DNA from: CAADGN01 sp035443945
GTDB taxonomy: Bacteria; Planctomycetota; Phycisphaerae; Phycisphaerales; UBA1924
DNA length: 64,000 bases
NCBI GenBank assembly: GCA_035443945.1
Contig: DAOMNQ010000001.1
Span: 55,368-119,367, forward strand
Reading direction: 5' to 3'
In this document: one piece after another, positions 46,261 through 52,875 of the stretch
Layout: each line of letters opens with the position of its first letter
Position numbering within the stretch: the stretch's first letter is position 1
Notes under the pieces: model-generated
Told to the model about the DNA's origin: nothing
The model's database searches: none
Seen by the model: only the letters and a program-made list of their open reading frames with translations
Program-made: the position numbers and the translations under genes

Positions 46261-46869
46261 ATGATCCTCCTCATCGACAACTACGACTCCTTCACCTGGA
46301 ACCTCGTCCAGCGCCTCGGCGAGATCAACCCCGCGCTCGTCCTCGGGCGCGACCTCGTCGTGGCGCGAAACGACAAGATCACCCCCGCGCAGGCCGACGC
46401 CCTCGACCACGGGCGCGGCCCGGACCGACTCATCATCTCGCCAGGCCCCGGATCGCCGGACGAGGCGGGCGTCTCCGCCGAGATGATCCGCCATTACGCC
46501 GGACGCATCCCCATCCTCGGCGTCTGCCTCGGGCACCAGTGCCTGGGCGCGATGCACGGCATGGCCGTCGTCCGGCACTCCCTCCAGATGCACGGCAAGA
46601 CCAGCCTCGTCCACCACGACGGGGGCGGCGTCTTCCACGGCCTGAGCAACCCCTTCGTCGCCACGCGCTACCACTCCCTGATCGTCCGGGCCGACGAGAC
46701 CCCCGCGCCCGGCTGGGAGGTCTCCGCCTGGACCGAGGACCCCACCGGCCCCGACGGCACGCCCGAACGCATCGTCATGGGCCCGCCGCTCGAGGGCGTC
46801 CAGTTCCACCCCGAGAGTTTCCTCACCGACGAAGGCCCGACACTGCTGCGCAATTTCCTCGAGGCCTGA
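46261..46869 (+). CDS. trpG: Anthranilate/aminodeoxychorismate synthase amidotransferase subunit
   Basis: 202 residues. Class I glutamine amidotransferase: MILLIDNYDSFTWNLVQ start, LIISPGPGSPDEAG, nucleophile elbow GVCLGHQCLG, and the His-x-Glu pair in VQFHPESFLTDEG. It supplies ammonia to TrpE or PabB; neither is in the window, so trpG and pabA cannot be told apart. A TACGAT hexamer (46246-46251) lies 9 nt before the ATG and there is no Shine-Dalgarno, so the mRNA is probably leaderless. Confidence 0.9.
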   Translation: MILLIDNYDSFTWNLVQRLGEINPALVLGRDLVVARNDKITPAQADALDHGRGPDRLIISPGPGSPDEAGVSAEMIRHYAGRIPILGVCLGHQCLGAMHGMAVVRHSLQMHGKTSLVHHDGGGVFHGLSNPFVATRYHSLIVRADETPAPGWEVSAWTEDPTGPDGTPERIVMGPPLEGVQFHPESFLTDEGPTLLRNFLEA

Positions 46870-46890
46870 CGGCGACTCGACGCTTCTGAA

Positions 46891-46916
46891 TGTCCACTGT
46901 CCACTGTCCACTGTCC
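46891..46916 (+). repeat. Short tandem repeat of TGTCCAC
   Basis: Three and a half head-to-tail units of TGTCCAC in the 66-nt gap between trpG and the next gene, ending 4 nt before the TACCCT hexamer of the downstream gene. Confidence 0.85.
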
Positions 46917-46935
46917 CCGGTACCCTTCCCCCGCC

Positions 46936-47379
46936 ATGATCCACCCCGCCCCCACGACGAAGATCGACCCCCGCCACGCCCGGGGCACGCTCCTCGAACT
47001 GCGACCCGAGACAGCCACCAAGCCCGCGTTCGCGGTCGTCGCGTTCCCGAACACGCGCTACGAACTGCATCTCATCCCGAAGAGCGCGATCGCCACGCAG
47101 CCGGGCAAGCGCATCGTCGGGACGATCCACGCCCGCGCCAAGCGCATCGACGAGGTGGGCACGGGCGGGCGGTACGTCGAGCCGGTCGCCGGGCGGCCGC
47201 GCCGCGTGCAGGGCGTGATCGTCGCGGTTGAGGCCTCGACGAACGAGATCGTGGTGAACGCGGGCGTGCCGATCCACTGCCGCCCGACGGACCCCCGCCA
47301 GAAGGCGACGGACTTCCGCGAGGGGCAGTTCGTCAGTTTCGACGTGATGGAGGGCGCGGAGTTCGCCCCGCTCACCTGA
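46936..47379 (+). CDS. Conserved-looking basic beta-rich protein, unknown
   Basis: 147 residues, no signal peptide or membrane segment. It is predicted to be mostly beta strands (ARGTLLELRPETATKPAFAVVAFPNTRYELHLIPKS; VQGVIVAVEASTNEIVVNAGVPIHCR; REGQFVSFDVMEGAEF), possibly an OB- or SH3-like fold. I do not recognise the family. TACCCT (46921-46926) lies 9 nt before the ATG without a Shine-Dalgarno, so a leaderless transcript is likely. It converges with superoxide dismutase (3-nt gap). Confidence 0.65.
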   Translation: MIHPAPTTKIDPRHARGTLLELRPETATKPAFAVVAFPNTRYELHLIPKSAIATQPGKRIVGTIHARAKRIDEVGTGGRYVEPVAGRPRRVQGVIVAVEASTNEIVVNAGVPIHCRPTDPRQKATDFREGQFVSFDVMEGAEFAPLT

Positions 47380-47382
47380 CGG

Positions 47383-48033
47383 TCAGCCGCGGGCCTTGGC
47401 GTACAACTCGGCGACCTTGGCCCAGTTCACGACGTTCCACCAGGCGGCGACGTAGTCGGGCCTGCGATTCTGGTAGTGCAGGTAGTAGGCGTGCTCCCAG
47501 ACGTCGAGACCGAGGATCGGCGTGCCGCCGCACCCGGCCGCGTCGCCGATGGCGTCCTTCATCGCCGGGTTGTCCTGGTTCGCGGTCGAGCAGACGCTCA
47601 GATTGCCGCCCTTTTCGACGCAGAGCCACGCCCAGCCGGAGCCGAACCGCGTCGTCGCGGCGGCGGCGAACTTCTCCTTGAACGCGTCGAAGGACCCGAA
47701 GGCCGAGGCGATCGCGTCGGCGAGCGCGCCCCCGGGCGTTCCGCCCCCCCCCTTGCCGGCCGGTGCCATCACCTGCCAGAAGAGCGAGTGGTTCGCGTGC
47801 CCGCCGGCGTTGTTGCGCGCCGCGGCGCGACGGTCGTCCGGCGCCTCGCGGAGTCTGCGGCAGACCTCCCACGGATCGCTCACGACCGCCAGCGGCGTGC
47901 CCTCGAGCGCCTTGTTCGCGTTCGCGACGTACGCCGCGTGGTGCTTTCCGTGGTGAATCTCCATCGTGCGCGCATCGACGTGCGGCTCCAGCGCCGCGTG
48001 CGGGTACGGCAGGTCGGGCAGCGTGAAGGCCAT
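47383..48033 (-). CDS. sodA: Superoxide dismutase, Fe/Mn family
   Basis: 216 residues. Metal ligands are visible: the first His in EIHHGKHHAAYV, the second in NNAGGHANHSLFW, and Asp and His in LGLDVWEHAYYLHY. FTLPDLPYPHAALEPH is the classic N-terminus. The GCGGTPILGLDVWEHAYYLHYQNRRPDYVAAWWNVVNW C-terminus is complete. It dismutates superoxide in the cytoplasm; Mn versus Fe cannot be settled here. The ATG at 48033 is chosen because GGGAGGAT precedes it by about 4 nt; the longer frame would add an unrelated hydrophobic stretch. Confidence 0.93.
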   Translation of the reverse strand: MAFTLPDLPYPHAALEPHVDARTMEIHHGKHHAAYVANANKALEGTPLAVVSDPWEVCRRLREAPDDRRAAARNNAGGHANHSLFWQVMAPAGKGGGGTPGGALADAIASAFGSFDAFKEKFAAAATTRFGSGWAWLCVEKGGNLSVCSTANQDNPAMKDAIGDAAGCGGTPILGLDVWEHAYYLHYQNRRPDYVAAWWNVVNWAKVAELYAKARG

Positions 48034-48106
48034 GTCATCCTCCCGGGGGTTGAATACCGAATAGAACACGAACAAGGCGTTGAGGCCGAAAATGAAGGCC
48101 ACCCCC

Positions 48107-48134
48107 TTGTGTTCACGCCGATTCTAGGTACACT
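48107..48134 (+). promoter_or_regulatory. Possible promoter of the sigma factor gene
   Basis: TTGTGT (48107-48112), 16-nt spacer, TACACT (48129-48134). If used, it gives a leader of about 415 nt before the ATG at 48556. Confidence 0.45.
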
Positions 48135-48324
48135 GGCAGTCCTCTCGGCCGGTGTGTCGAGCGGCAGGGATGCTCGTTCGGTCAGCCGGGAGTCTGTTGC
48201 CACGGCGAACGGAATCAGGTGGACCGGCGGGGCGGAGTTCCCGCGGGCTTGGGGGTGCTTCGGCGTCGCGGCTGTGGCTCGTGCGGGCTTGTTTGGACTG
48301 ATTCTAAACGCTGGATGGAACAAT

Positions 48325-48460
48325 CGGCCTCCCAGGCCGTAAGAAATGCGACCGGGTGCGTTTTCCCGGGATGGTCGTACGGGGCGTGGGGGCAGCCCCG
48401 AAAAAACACCGGGCTGCGATACGCCCGGTTTGTGGGACGCCTCGGCGGTCGGTACCGCCG
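48325..48460 (+). ncRNA. Serial-hairpin leader or small RNA candidate
   Basis: Five consecutive stem-loops lie in 136 nt: CGGCCT/AGGCCG (48325-48339, loop CCC); CGACC/GGTCG (48349-48377, with an inner GGG/CCC); CGGGGC/GCCCCG (48380-48400); then six A; ACCGGGC/GCCCGGT (48408-48429) followed by TTG; and CGGCGGT/ACCGCCG (48443-48460, loop CGGT). No reading frame there looks coding. It may be a structured 5' leader of the sigma factor gene or a separate RNA. It matches no class I recognise. Confidence 0.45.
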
Positions 48461-48555
48461 GGGAAAGGGCAGAGGCCCGCATGGCCGGAGGCCGCGCGGT
48501 AACTGGTGGGAGCACAGGTTGATCCGTCCGGGCGAACCGGGCGAAGGGTAAGAAG

Positions 48556-49671
48556 ATGAGGAACGTCACCGGCAGGAAGCTGAGTCCGCTCGAGCAGGTG
48601 CGCCGCCGCCACCGGGTGGGTGTCGCTGCGCCGTCACAGGGCCGGGCGGAGGGCAAGGCCGCTCCCACCCGTCGGCTGAGCGTCGAGGACGAGCGGCTGC
48701 TCAAGCACCTGCTCACCCACGAGCAGGACTTCATCGACAGCCCCGTCTTCTACGAGGCGGCCGCGGACACCAAGATCTACGACGAGGCGCCCGACATCCA
48801 GAAGCCGGACACCTCCTGGTACCACCCCGTGATGGACGACATCTCGTCCGCACGCGGGCGCACGGTCAAGAGCGCGCAGCAGGTCATCCTCACCGGGGCG
48901 GAGGAGCGCGTCCTCTTCCACCAGTTCAACTACGCGCGATACCGCGTCTGGAAACTCCAGCAGGAGATCTGGTCCAGCCCCGCACGTCAGCCCACGCCCG
49001 AGCAGGCGGCGGAGGTTCTCGCGTGGCACCGCAAGGCCGACCGGATCCGCGAGCAGATCGCTGAAACAAACCTCGCGCTGGTGCTGGCGATGGCCAAGCG
49101 CACCCGCATGAGCGAGGTGGACTTCGCCGATCTCGTCAGCGAGGGCAACATGGCGCTGCTCCGCGCCGTCGACAAGTTCGATGCCGGGCGCGGCTACAAG
49201 TTCTCCACGTATGCCTGCCGCGCCATCCTCAAGGCCTTCAGCCGCCAGGGCATGAAACTCTCGAAGTACCGCCAACGCTTCCCCACGGACTTCGACCCGA
49301 AACTCGAGCGGTCCAACTTCGTCGAGGCCAAGCGGGAGAACTTCGAGAAGGACGCCGCCGAGGAGGTCAAGCGGATCGTGGTCGAGAACCGCGCCGACCT
49401 CACCGACGTGGAGCGCACGGTGATCGAGCACCGCTTCGGCCTCGAGTCCGGCGACGGCGAGAAGCCCATGACCCTCGAGCAGGTCGGCCAGATCATCGGC
49501 GTCACCAAGGAGCGCGTCCGCCAGATCCAGAACAAGGCGATGGAGAAGATCCGCCTGACCCTGGAAGCCGGCTTCCTCGGCAACCGCCCCGAGGAGGAGC
49601 CGCCCGCCCCCGAGGGCAGCGACGGGCAGGCCAACGGCGAGACGCTCGAAACCCCCGTCGGCGCGGAGTGA
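48556..49671 (+). CDS. Divergent sigma-70-family RNA polymerase sigma factor
   Basis: 371 residues. Region 2 is clear: ETNLALVLAMAKRTRMSEVDFADLVSEGNMALLRAVDKFDAGRGYKFSTYA. Region 4 is canonical: DLTDVERTVIEHRFGL, then MTLEQVGQIIGVTKERVRQIQNKAMEKIR. Between them the usual WWIRQAI and IRIP-VH segments are replaced by CRAILKAFSRQGMKLSKYRQRFP, and there is no recognisable region 3. Region 1.2 is replaced by a long unrelated N-terminus. It therefore does not look like the housekeeping factor and may read different -10 elements. GAAGGG precedes the ATG by about 9 nt. It is followed by the pilT module. Confidence 0.85.
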   Translation: MRNVTGRKLSPLEQVRRRHRVGVAAPSQGRAEGKAAPTRRLSVEDERLLKHLLTHEQDFIDSPVFYEAAADTKIYDEAPDIQKPDTSWYHPVMDDISSARGRTVKSAQQVILTGAEERVLFHQFNYARYRVWKLQQEIWSSPARQPTPEQAAEVLAWHRKADRIREQIAETNLALVLAMAKRTRMSEVDFADLVSEGNMALLRAVDKFDAGRGYKFSTYACRAILKAFSRQGMKLSKYRQRFPTDFDPKLERSNFVEAKRENFEKDAAEEVKRIVVENRADLTDVERTVIEHRFGLESGDGEKPMTLEQVGQIIGVTKERVRQIQNKAMEKIRLTLEAGFLGNRPEEEPPAPEGSDGQANGETLETPVGAE

Positions 49672-49843
49672 GGCCGATGGTTCCGACGGTTGCCCCCGCG
49701 GCCCCGTCCCTTTCGGACGGGGTCGCGTCCTCGCGCGAACACCGGGGAACCACCCCCGCGCCTCACGCGAACCGGCTTCGGGCGCGACCCGCTTCGGGCG
49801 GTGTTCCCGCGCCTTTCCCGTCGCCGGAAGCCGCGTCAACGGC

Positions 49844-49875
49844 TAATCTACAGGCTCCCCGCGACGCGGGGAGCC
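49844..49875 (+). promoter_or_regulatory. -10 box and 5'-terminal hairpin before pilT-like gene
   Basis: TAATCT (49844-49849) is a good -10 hexamer, without an obvious -35. A perfect 10-bp stem GGCTCCCCGC/GCGGGGAGCC (49853-49862 with 49866-49875, loop GAC) begins about where transcription would start. It abuts the GGAGGAG Shine-Dalgarno (49876-49882). Such 5'-terminal hairpins often stabilise mRNA. Confidence 0.5.
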
Positions 49876-49891
49876 GGAGGAGCGAACGCCC

Positions 49892-51049
49892 ATGACCGTC
49901 CACACGGACGCCCAGACCGACGCATCGCACGTGGGGCATGTCGCCCTGCCCGTGAAGAAGAAGTCCGACCCCCATGCCACGCGCTGGGGCAAGTTCCTGC
50001 AGGCGACGATCAAGTTCGAGGCCTCCGACCTCATCATGAAGACGGGGCAGCAGCCGAAGATCCGCCTCCGCGGCGCGCTCAAGGCGCTCGACACCCCTCT
50101 CGTCGACGAGGACGAGTTCTGGAGGATCGCCCGCGCGATCCTGACCGAGGAGCAACTCGAGGACCTGCACCGCTTCGGATCGGTCGACTTCGCCTACGAC
50201 TACGACGAGACCTGCCGGTTCCGCGTCAACCTCTTCATGGCCCGCGGCCGACTCTCCATCGCCGCCCGGCGCATCACCAGCAACATCCTCCCCTTCGAGG
50301 GCCTGCACCTGCCCGCCGTCATGGGACAGATCGCGCTCCAGCCGCAGGGGCTGGTGCTGCTCTGCGGCGTCACCGGCTCGGGCAAGTCAACCACCATCGC
50401 CTCCATGCTCGACTACGTGAACCAGCGCAAGCCGGTCCACATCGTGACCATCGAGGACCCGATCGAGTACCTCTTCACCGACAAGGTCGCCACCATCAAC
50501 CAGCGCGAGATCGGGATCGACGTGCTGGACTTCAAGATCGCCCTGCGCGCCCTCGTGCGCGAGAACCCGGACATCGTGCTCATCGGCGAGATGCGCGACG
50601 CCGAGACCTTCGAGGCCGCACTCATGGCCGCCGAGACCGGGCACCTCGTCTACGGCACCATCCACGCCAGTTCGACCACGCAGACCTTCAGCCGAATCTA
50701 CGGCCTCTTCGAGCAGGACGAGGTCGAGGGCATCCGCAAGATCCTCGCCTACCAGATGCGGGCCTTCGTCTATCAGAAACTCCTCCCCACCCTGCACGAG
50801 AACATCCACCGAATCCCCGCCATCGAGATCCTCATCAACGACGCCGTCGTCCAGAAGTTCATCCTCGAGGGGCGCGAGGGCGAACTCCGAGAGTACCTGA
50901 ACTCGATCGAGGCCCGCCAGCGCGGCATGGTGGACTTCAACCAGTCCCTGGTCGATCACGTCGAGAAAGAGTACATCCACATGCGCGTCGCCATCGACGC
51001 CTCGCCGAACGTTGACGAACTCATGATGCGGCTCAAGAAACTCGGCTAG
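49892..51049 (+). CDS. pilT: PilT/PilU-type retraction ATPase
   Basis: 385 residues. Walker A GVTGSGKST, Asp box around IEDPIEYLF, Walker B DIVLIGEMRDAETFEAAL, and His box ETGHLVYGTIHASS are all intact. The N-terminal PAS-like domain has FEASDLIMKTGQQPKIRLRGAL. The C-terminus is a helical extension (EYLNSIEARQRGMVDFNQSLVDHVEKEYIHMRVAI), as in PilT/PilU. It is expected to power type IV pilus retraction, or another motor in this organism. It heads a three-gene run: 62 nt separate it from the GspE-like gene, which is 3 nt from a CvpA-like gene. Confidence 0.88.
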   Translation: MTVHTDAQTDASHVGHVALPVKKKSDPHATRWGKFLQATIKFEASDLIMKTGQQPKIRLRGALKALDTPLVDEDEFWRIARAILTEEQLEDLHRFGSVDFAYDYDETCRFRVNLFMARGRLSIAARRITSNILPFEGLHLPAVMGQIALQPQGLVLLCGVTGSGKSTTIASMLDYVNQRKPVHIVTIEDPIEYLFTDKVATINQREIGIDVLDFKIALRALVRENPDIVLIGEMRDAETFEAALMAAETGHLVYGTIHASSTTQTFSRIYGLFEQDEVEGIRKILAYQMRAFVYQKLLPTLHENIHRIPAIEILINDAVVQKFILEGREGELREYLNSIEARQRGMVDFNQSLVDHVEKEYIHMRVAIDASPNVDELMMRLKKLG

Positions 51050-51111
51050 CCGGGCAGCACCCAGGCCCGCGCGCCGCACGGCGGGCCTCCACCCCGAAGG
51101 AACCTCCAGCG

Positions 51112-52872
51112 GTGAGCGCACCAACCGACTACCTCGCGGCGTTCGGCGCACCGGACGCACCCGGCACGCACGCGCTGCTCCTCGCGCAGCAGGCCTACCT
51201 CCTCGTTTCGCCCTGGAAGCCCGTCCTACTCCTCCTGCCGTTCATCGGATGGGCCTGGCTCATCTCCTCCGTCTACGACAAGCACGCCGCCCGATTCCAC
51301 CTCGGGCGCGAGATGTGGGCCGCAATCCACCTCTGCATCGGCGTGCTCGCCATCATCGTCGCCATCGCGATCCCGATGAAGAGCGAACTGTCGTTCTGGC
51401 TCGGGCTTTTCCTCGAAACCGTCGTGCTCGGCGTCAGCGTCGCGATCTTCCCGCTCCTGACCAACAAGGACGAGCGCGTCCCCGAGCAGCACCGCCTCCG
51501 GCTCGACTTCTCGAAGATGGCCGAGGCACGACGAGCGAAGAAGGAGACCAGGCAGATCGGCTCCTCGGAGATCATCGTCCGGCTCTCCGACGGCAAGCCC
51601 ATCCCCGTGCCCGTGGCCGAGTCACCCGAGTTCGAGGTCCGCGTCGCGGCCGAGCAGATCATCCTCCGCGCACGCGAGGCCCGTGCCGCCGAGGTCGACC
51701 TCGCTCCAGGGCGCGACGGCGCCTACGTCAGCGTCTTCCTCGTGGACGGCGTGCGCACCGCCGGAGGCACGACACCCGCGGCCGACGCCGTCAAGGTCAT
51801 CGACTTCTGGAAAAGCGCGGCCGGGCTCGACGTCAACGACCGACGACGCAAACAGACCGGCCACTGCTCCTACGACCGCGATGAGGAGAAGCACAAACTC
51901 CGCGTCCGCACCGCGGGAGGGCAGGGCGGCATGACGCTCAACCTCCTCTTCGACCCCGAGAAGGCCGTCCGGCGCAAGACCGATGAACTGGGCATGCTCG
52001 AGCAGCAGGCCGAGGAACTCCGCACCATCGTCGACGACGGCAAGGGTGTCGTGCTCGTCGCCGCCATGCCCGACGGCGGGGGCACTACCCTCATGTACTC
52101 CCTCACCCGCATGCACGACGCCTACACGACCAACGTCCAGACCCTCGAGTTCGAGACGCAGGGCGTCATCGAGGGCGTGCGCCAGAACGTCTTCGACCCC
52201 ACGAAGGAAGGGCAGGAGTTCTCCACGCTCGTGCGCTCGATCATGCGCCGCGACCCCGACGTCGTCAGCATCACCGATCTGCCCGACGCGCTCACCGCGA
52301 AGGAGATCACCCGCGCAGACCAGGACCGCACAAGAACCTACGTCCTGCTCCGCGCCAACGGCGCGCTCCCCGCGGTTCAACTCTGGATGAAGGCTGTCGG
52401 CGACCCCGCCTCGGCCTCCGCGTGCCTGCACGGCGTTGTCGCCGTCCGACTCTGCCGAAAACTCTGCATCAACTGCCGCGTCGCCTACCAGCCCTCCGCG
52501 GACATGCTCAAGAAACTGGGCCTGCCCGCGGACAAGGTGAAGCAACTCTTCAAGAAGGGCGGGCAGGTGCTCATCAAGAACAAGCCCGAGACCTGCCCCG
52601 TCTGCCAGGGCGTCGGCTACGTCGGGCAGGAGGGGTTGTTCGAGGTCTACCGACTCGGCGATGCCGAGCGCGACCTCATCAAGAGCAACAACCTCGCCGG
52701 CCTGCGCGCCGAACTCCGCAAGAAGCAACTCCCGACCATCCAGCAGGCCGCCCTCCGCAAGGCCATCGACGGCATCACCAGCGTCGAGGAGGTCGTCCGC
52801 GTCACGACCGAAGCCAAGCCCCAGCAGGAAAACCGGCCCCCCGCCGACGCCGCCCAGCCCGCAGGAGCCTGA
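51112..52872 (+). CDS. Membrane-tethered GspE/PilB-like pseudo-ATPase
   Basis: 586 residues. Three N-terminal transmembrane segments (about residues 32-52, 70-88, 93-115) are absent from ordinary GspE/PilB. The C-terminal part aligns with the GspE ATPase, including the tetra-Cys zinc region (LCRKLCINC near 447-455, CPVCQGVGYVGQEGLFEV near 495-512). However, Walker A reads AAMPDGGGTT (residues 317-326), with Gly in place of the essential Lys. The Walker B/Glu segment reads DPDVVSITDLPDALTAKE where GEIRDxETA is expected. ATP hydrolysis is therefore unlikely. GTG start preceded by AAGGAA. Probably a scaffold or regulator partner of the PilT-like motor. Confidence 0.8.
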   Translation: MSAPTDYLAAFGAPDAPGTHALLLAQQAYLLVSPWKPVLLLLPFIGWAWLISSVYDKHAARFHLGREMWAAIHLCIGVLAIIVAIAIPMKSELSFWLGLFLETVVLGVSVAIFPLLTNKDERVPEQHRLRLDFSKMAEARRAKKETRQIGSSEIIVRLSDGKPIPVPVAESPEFEVRVAAEQIILRAREARAAEVDLAPGRDGAYVSVFLVDGVRTAGGTTPAADAVKVIDFWKSAAGLDVNDRRRKQTGHCSYDRDEEKHKLRVRTAGGQGGMTLNLLFDPEKAVRRKTDELGMLEQQAEELRTIVDDGKGVVLVAAMPDGGGTTLMYSLTRMHDAYTTNVQTLEFETQGVIEGVRQNVFDPTKEGQEFSTLVRSIMRRDPDVVSITDLPDALTAKEITRADQDRTRTYVLLRANGALPAVQLWMKAVGDPASASACLHGVVAVRLCRKLCINCRVAYQPSADMLKKLGLPADKVKQLFKKGGQVLIKNKPETCPVCQGVGYVGQEGLFEVYRLGDAERDLIKSNNLAGLRAELRKKQLPTIQQAALRKAIDGITSVEEVVRVTTEAKPQQENRPPADAAQPAGA

Positions 52873-52875
52873 CCC

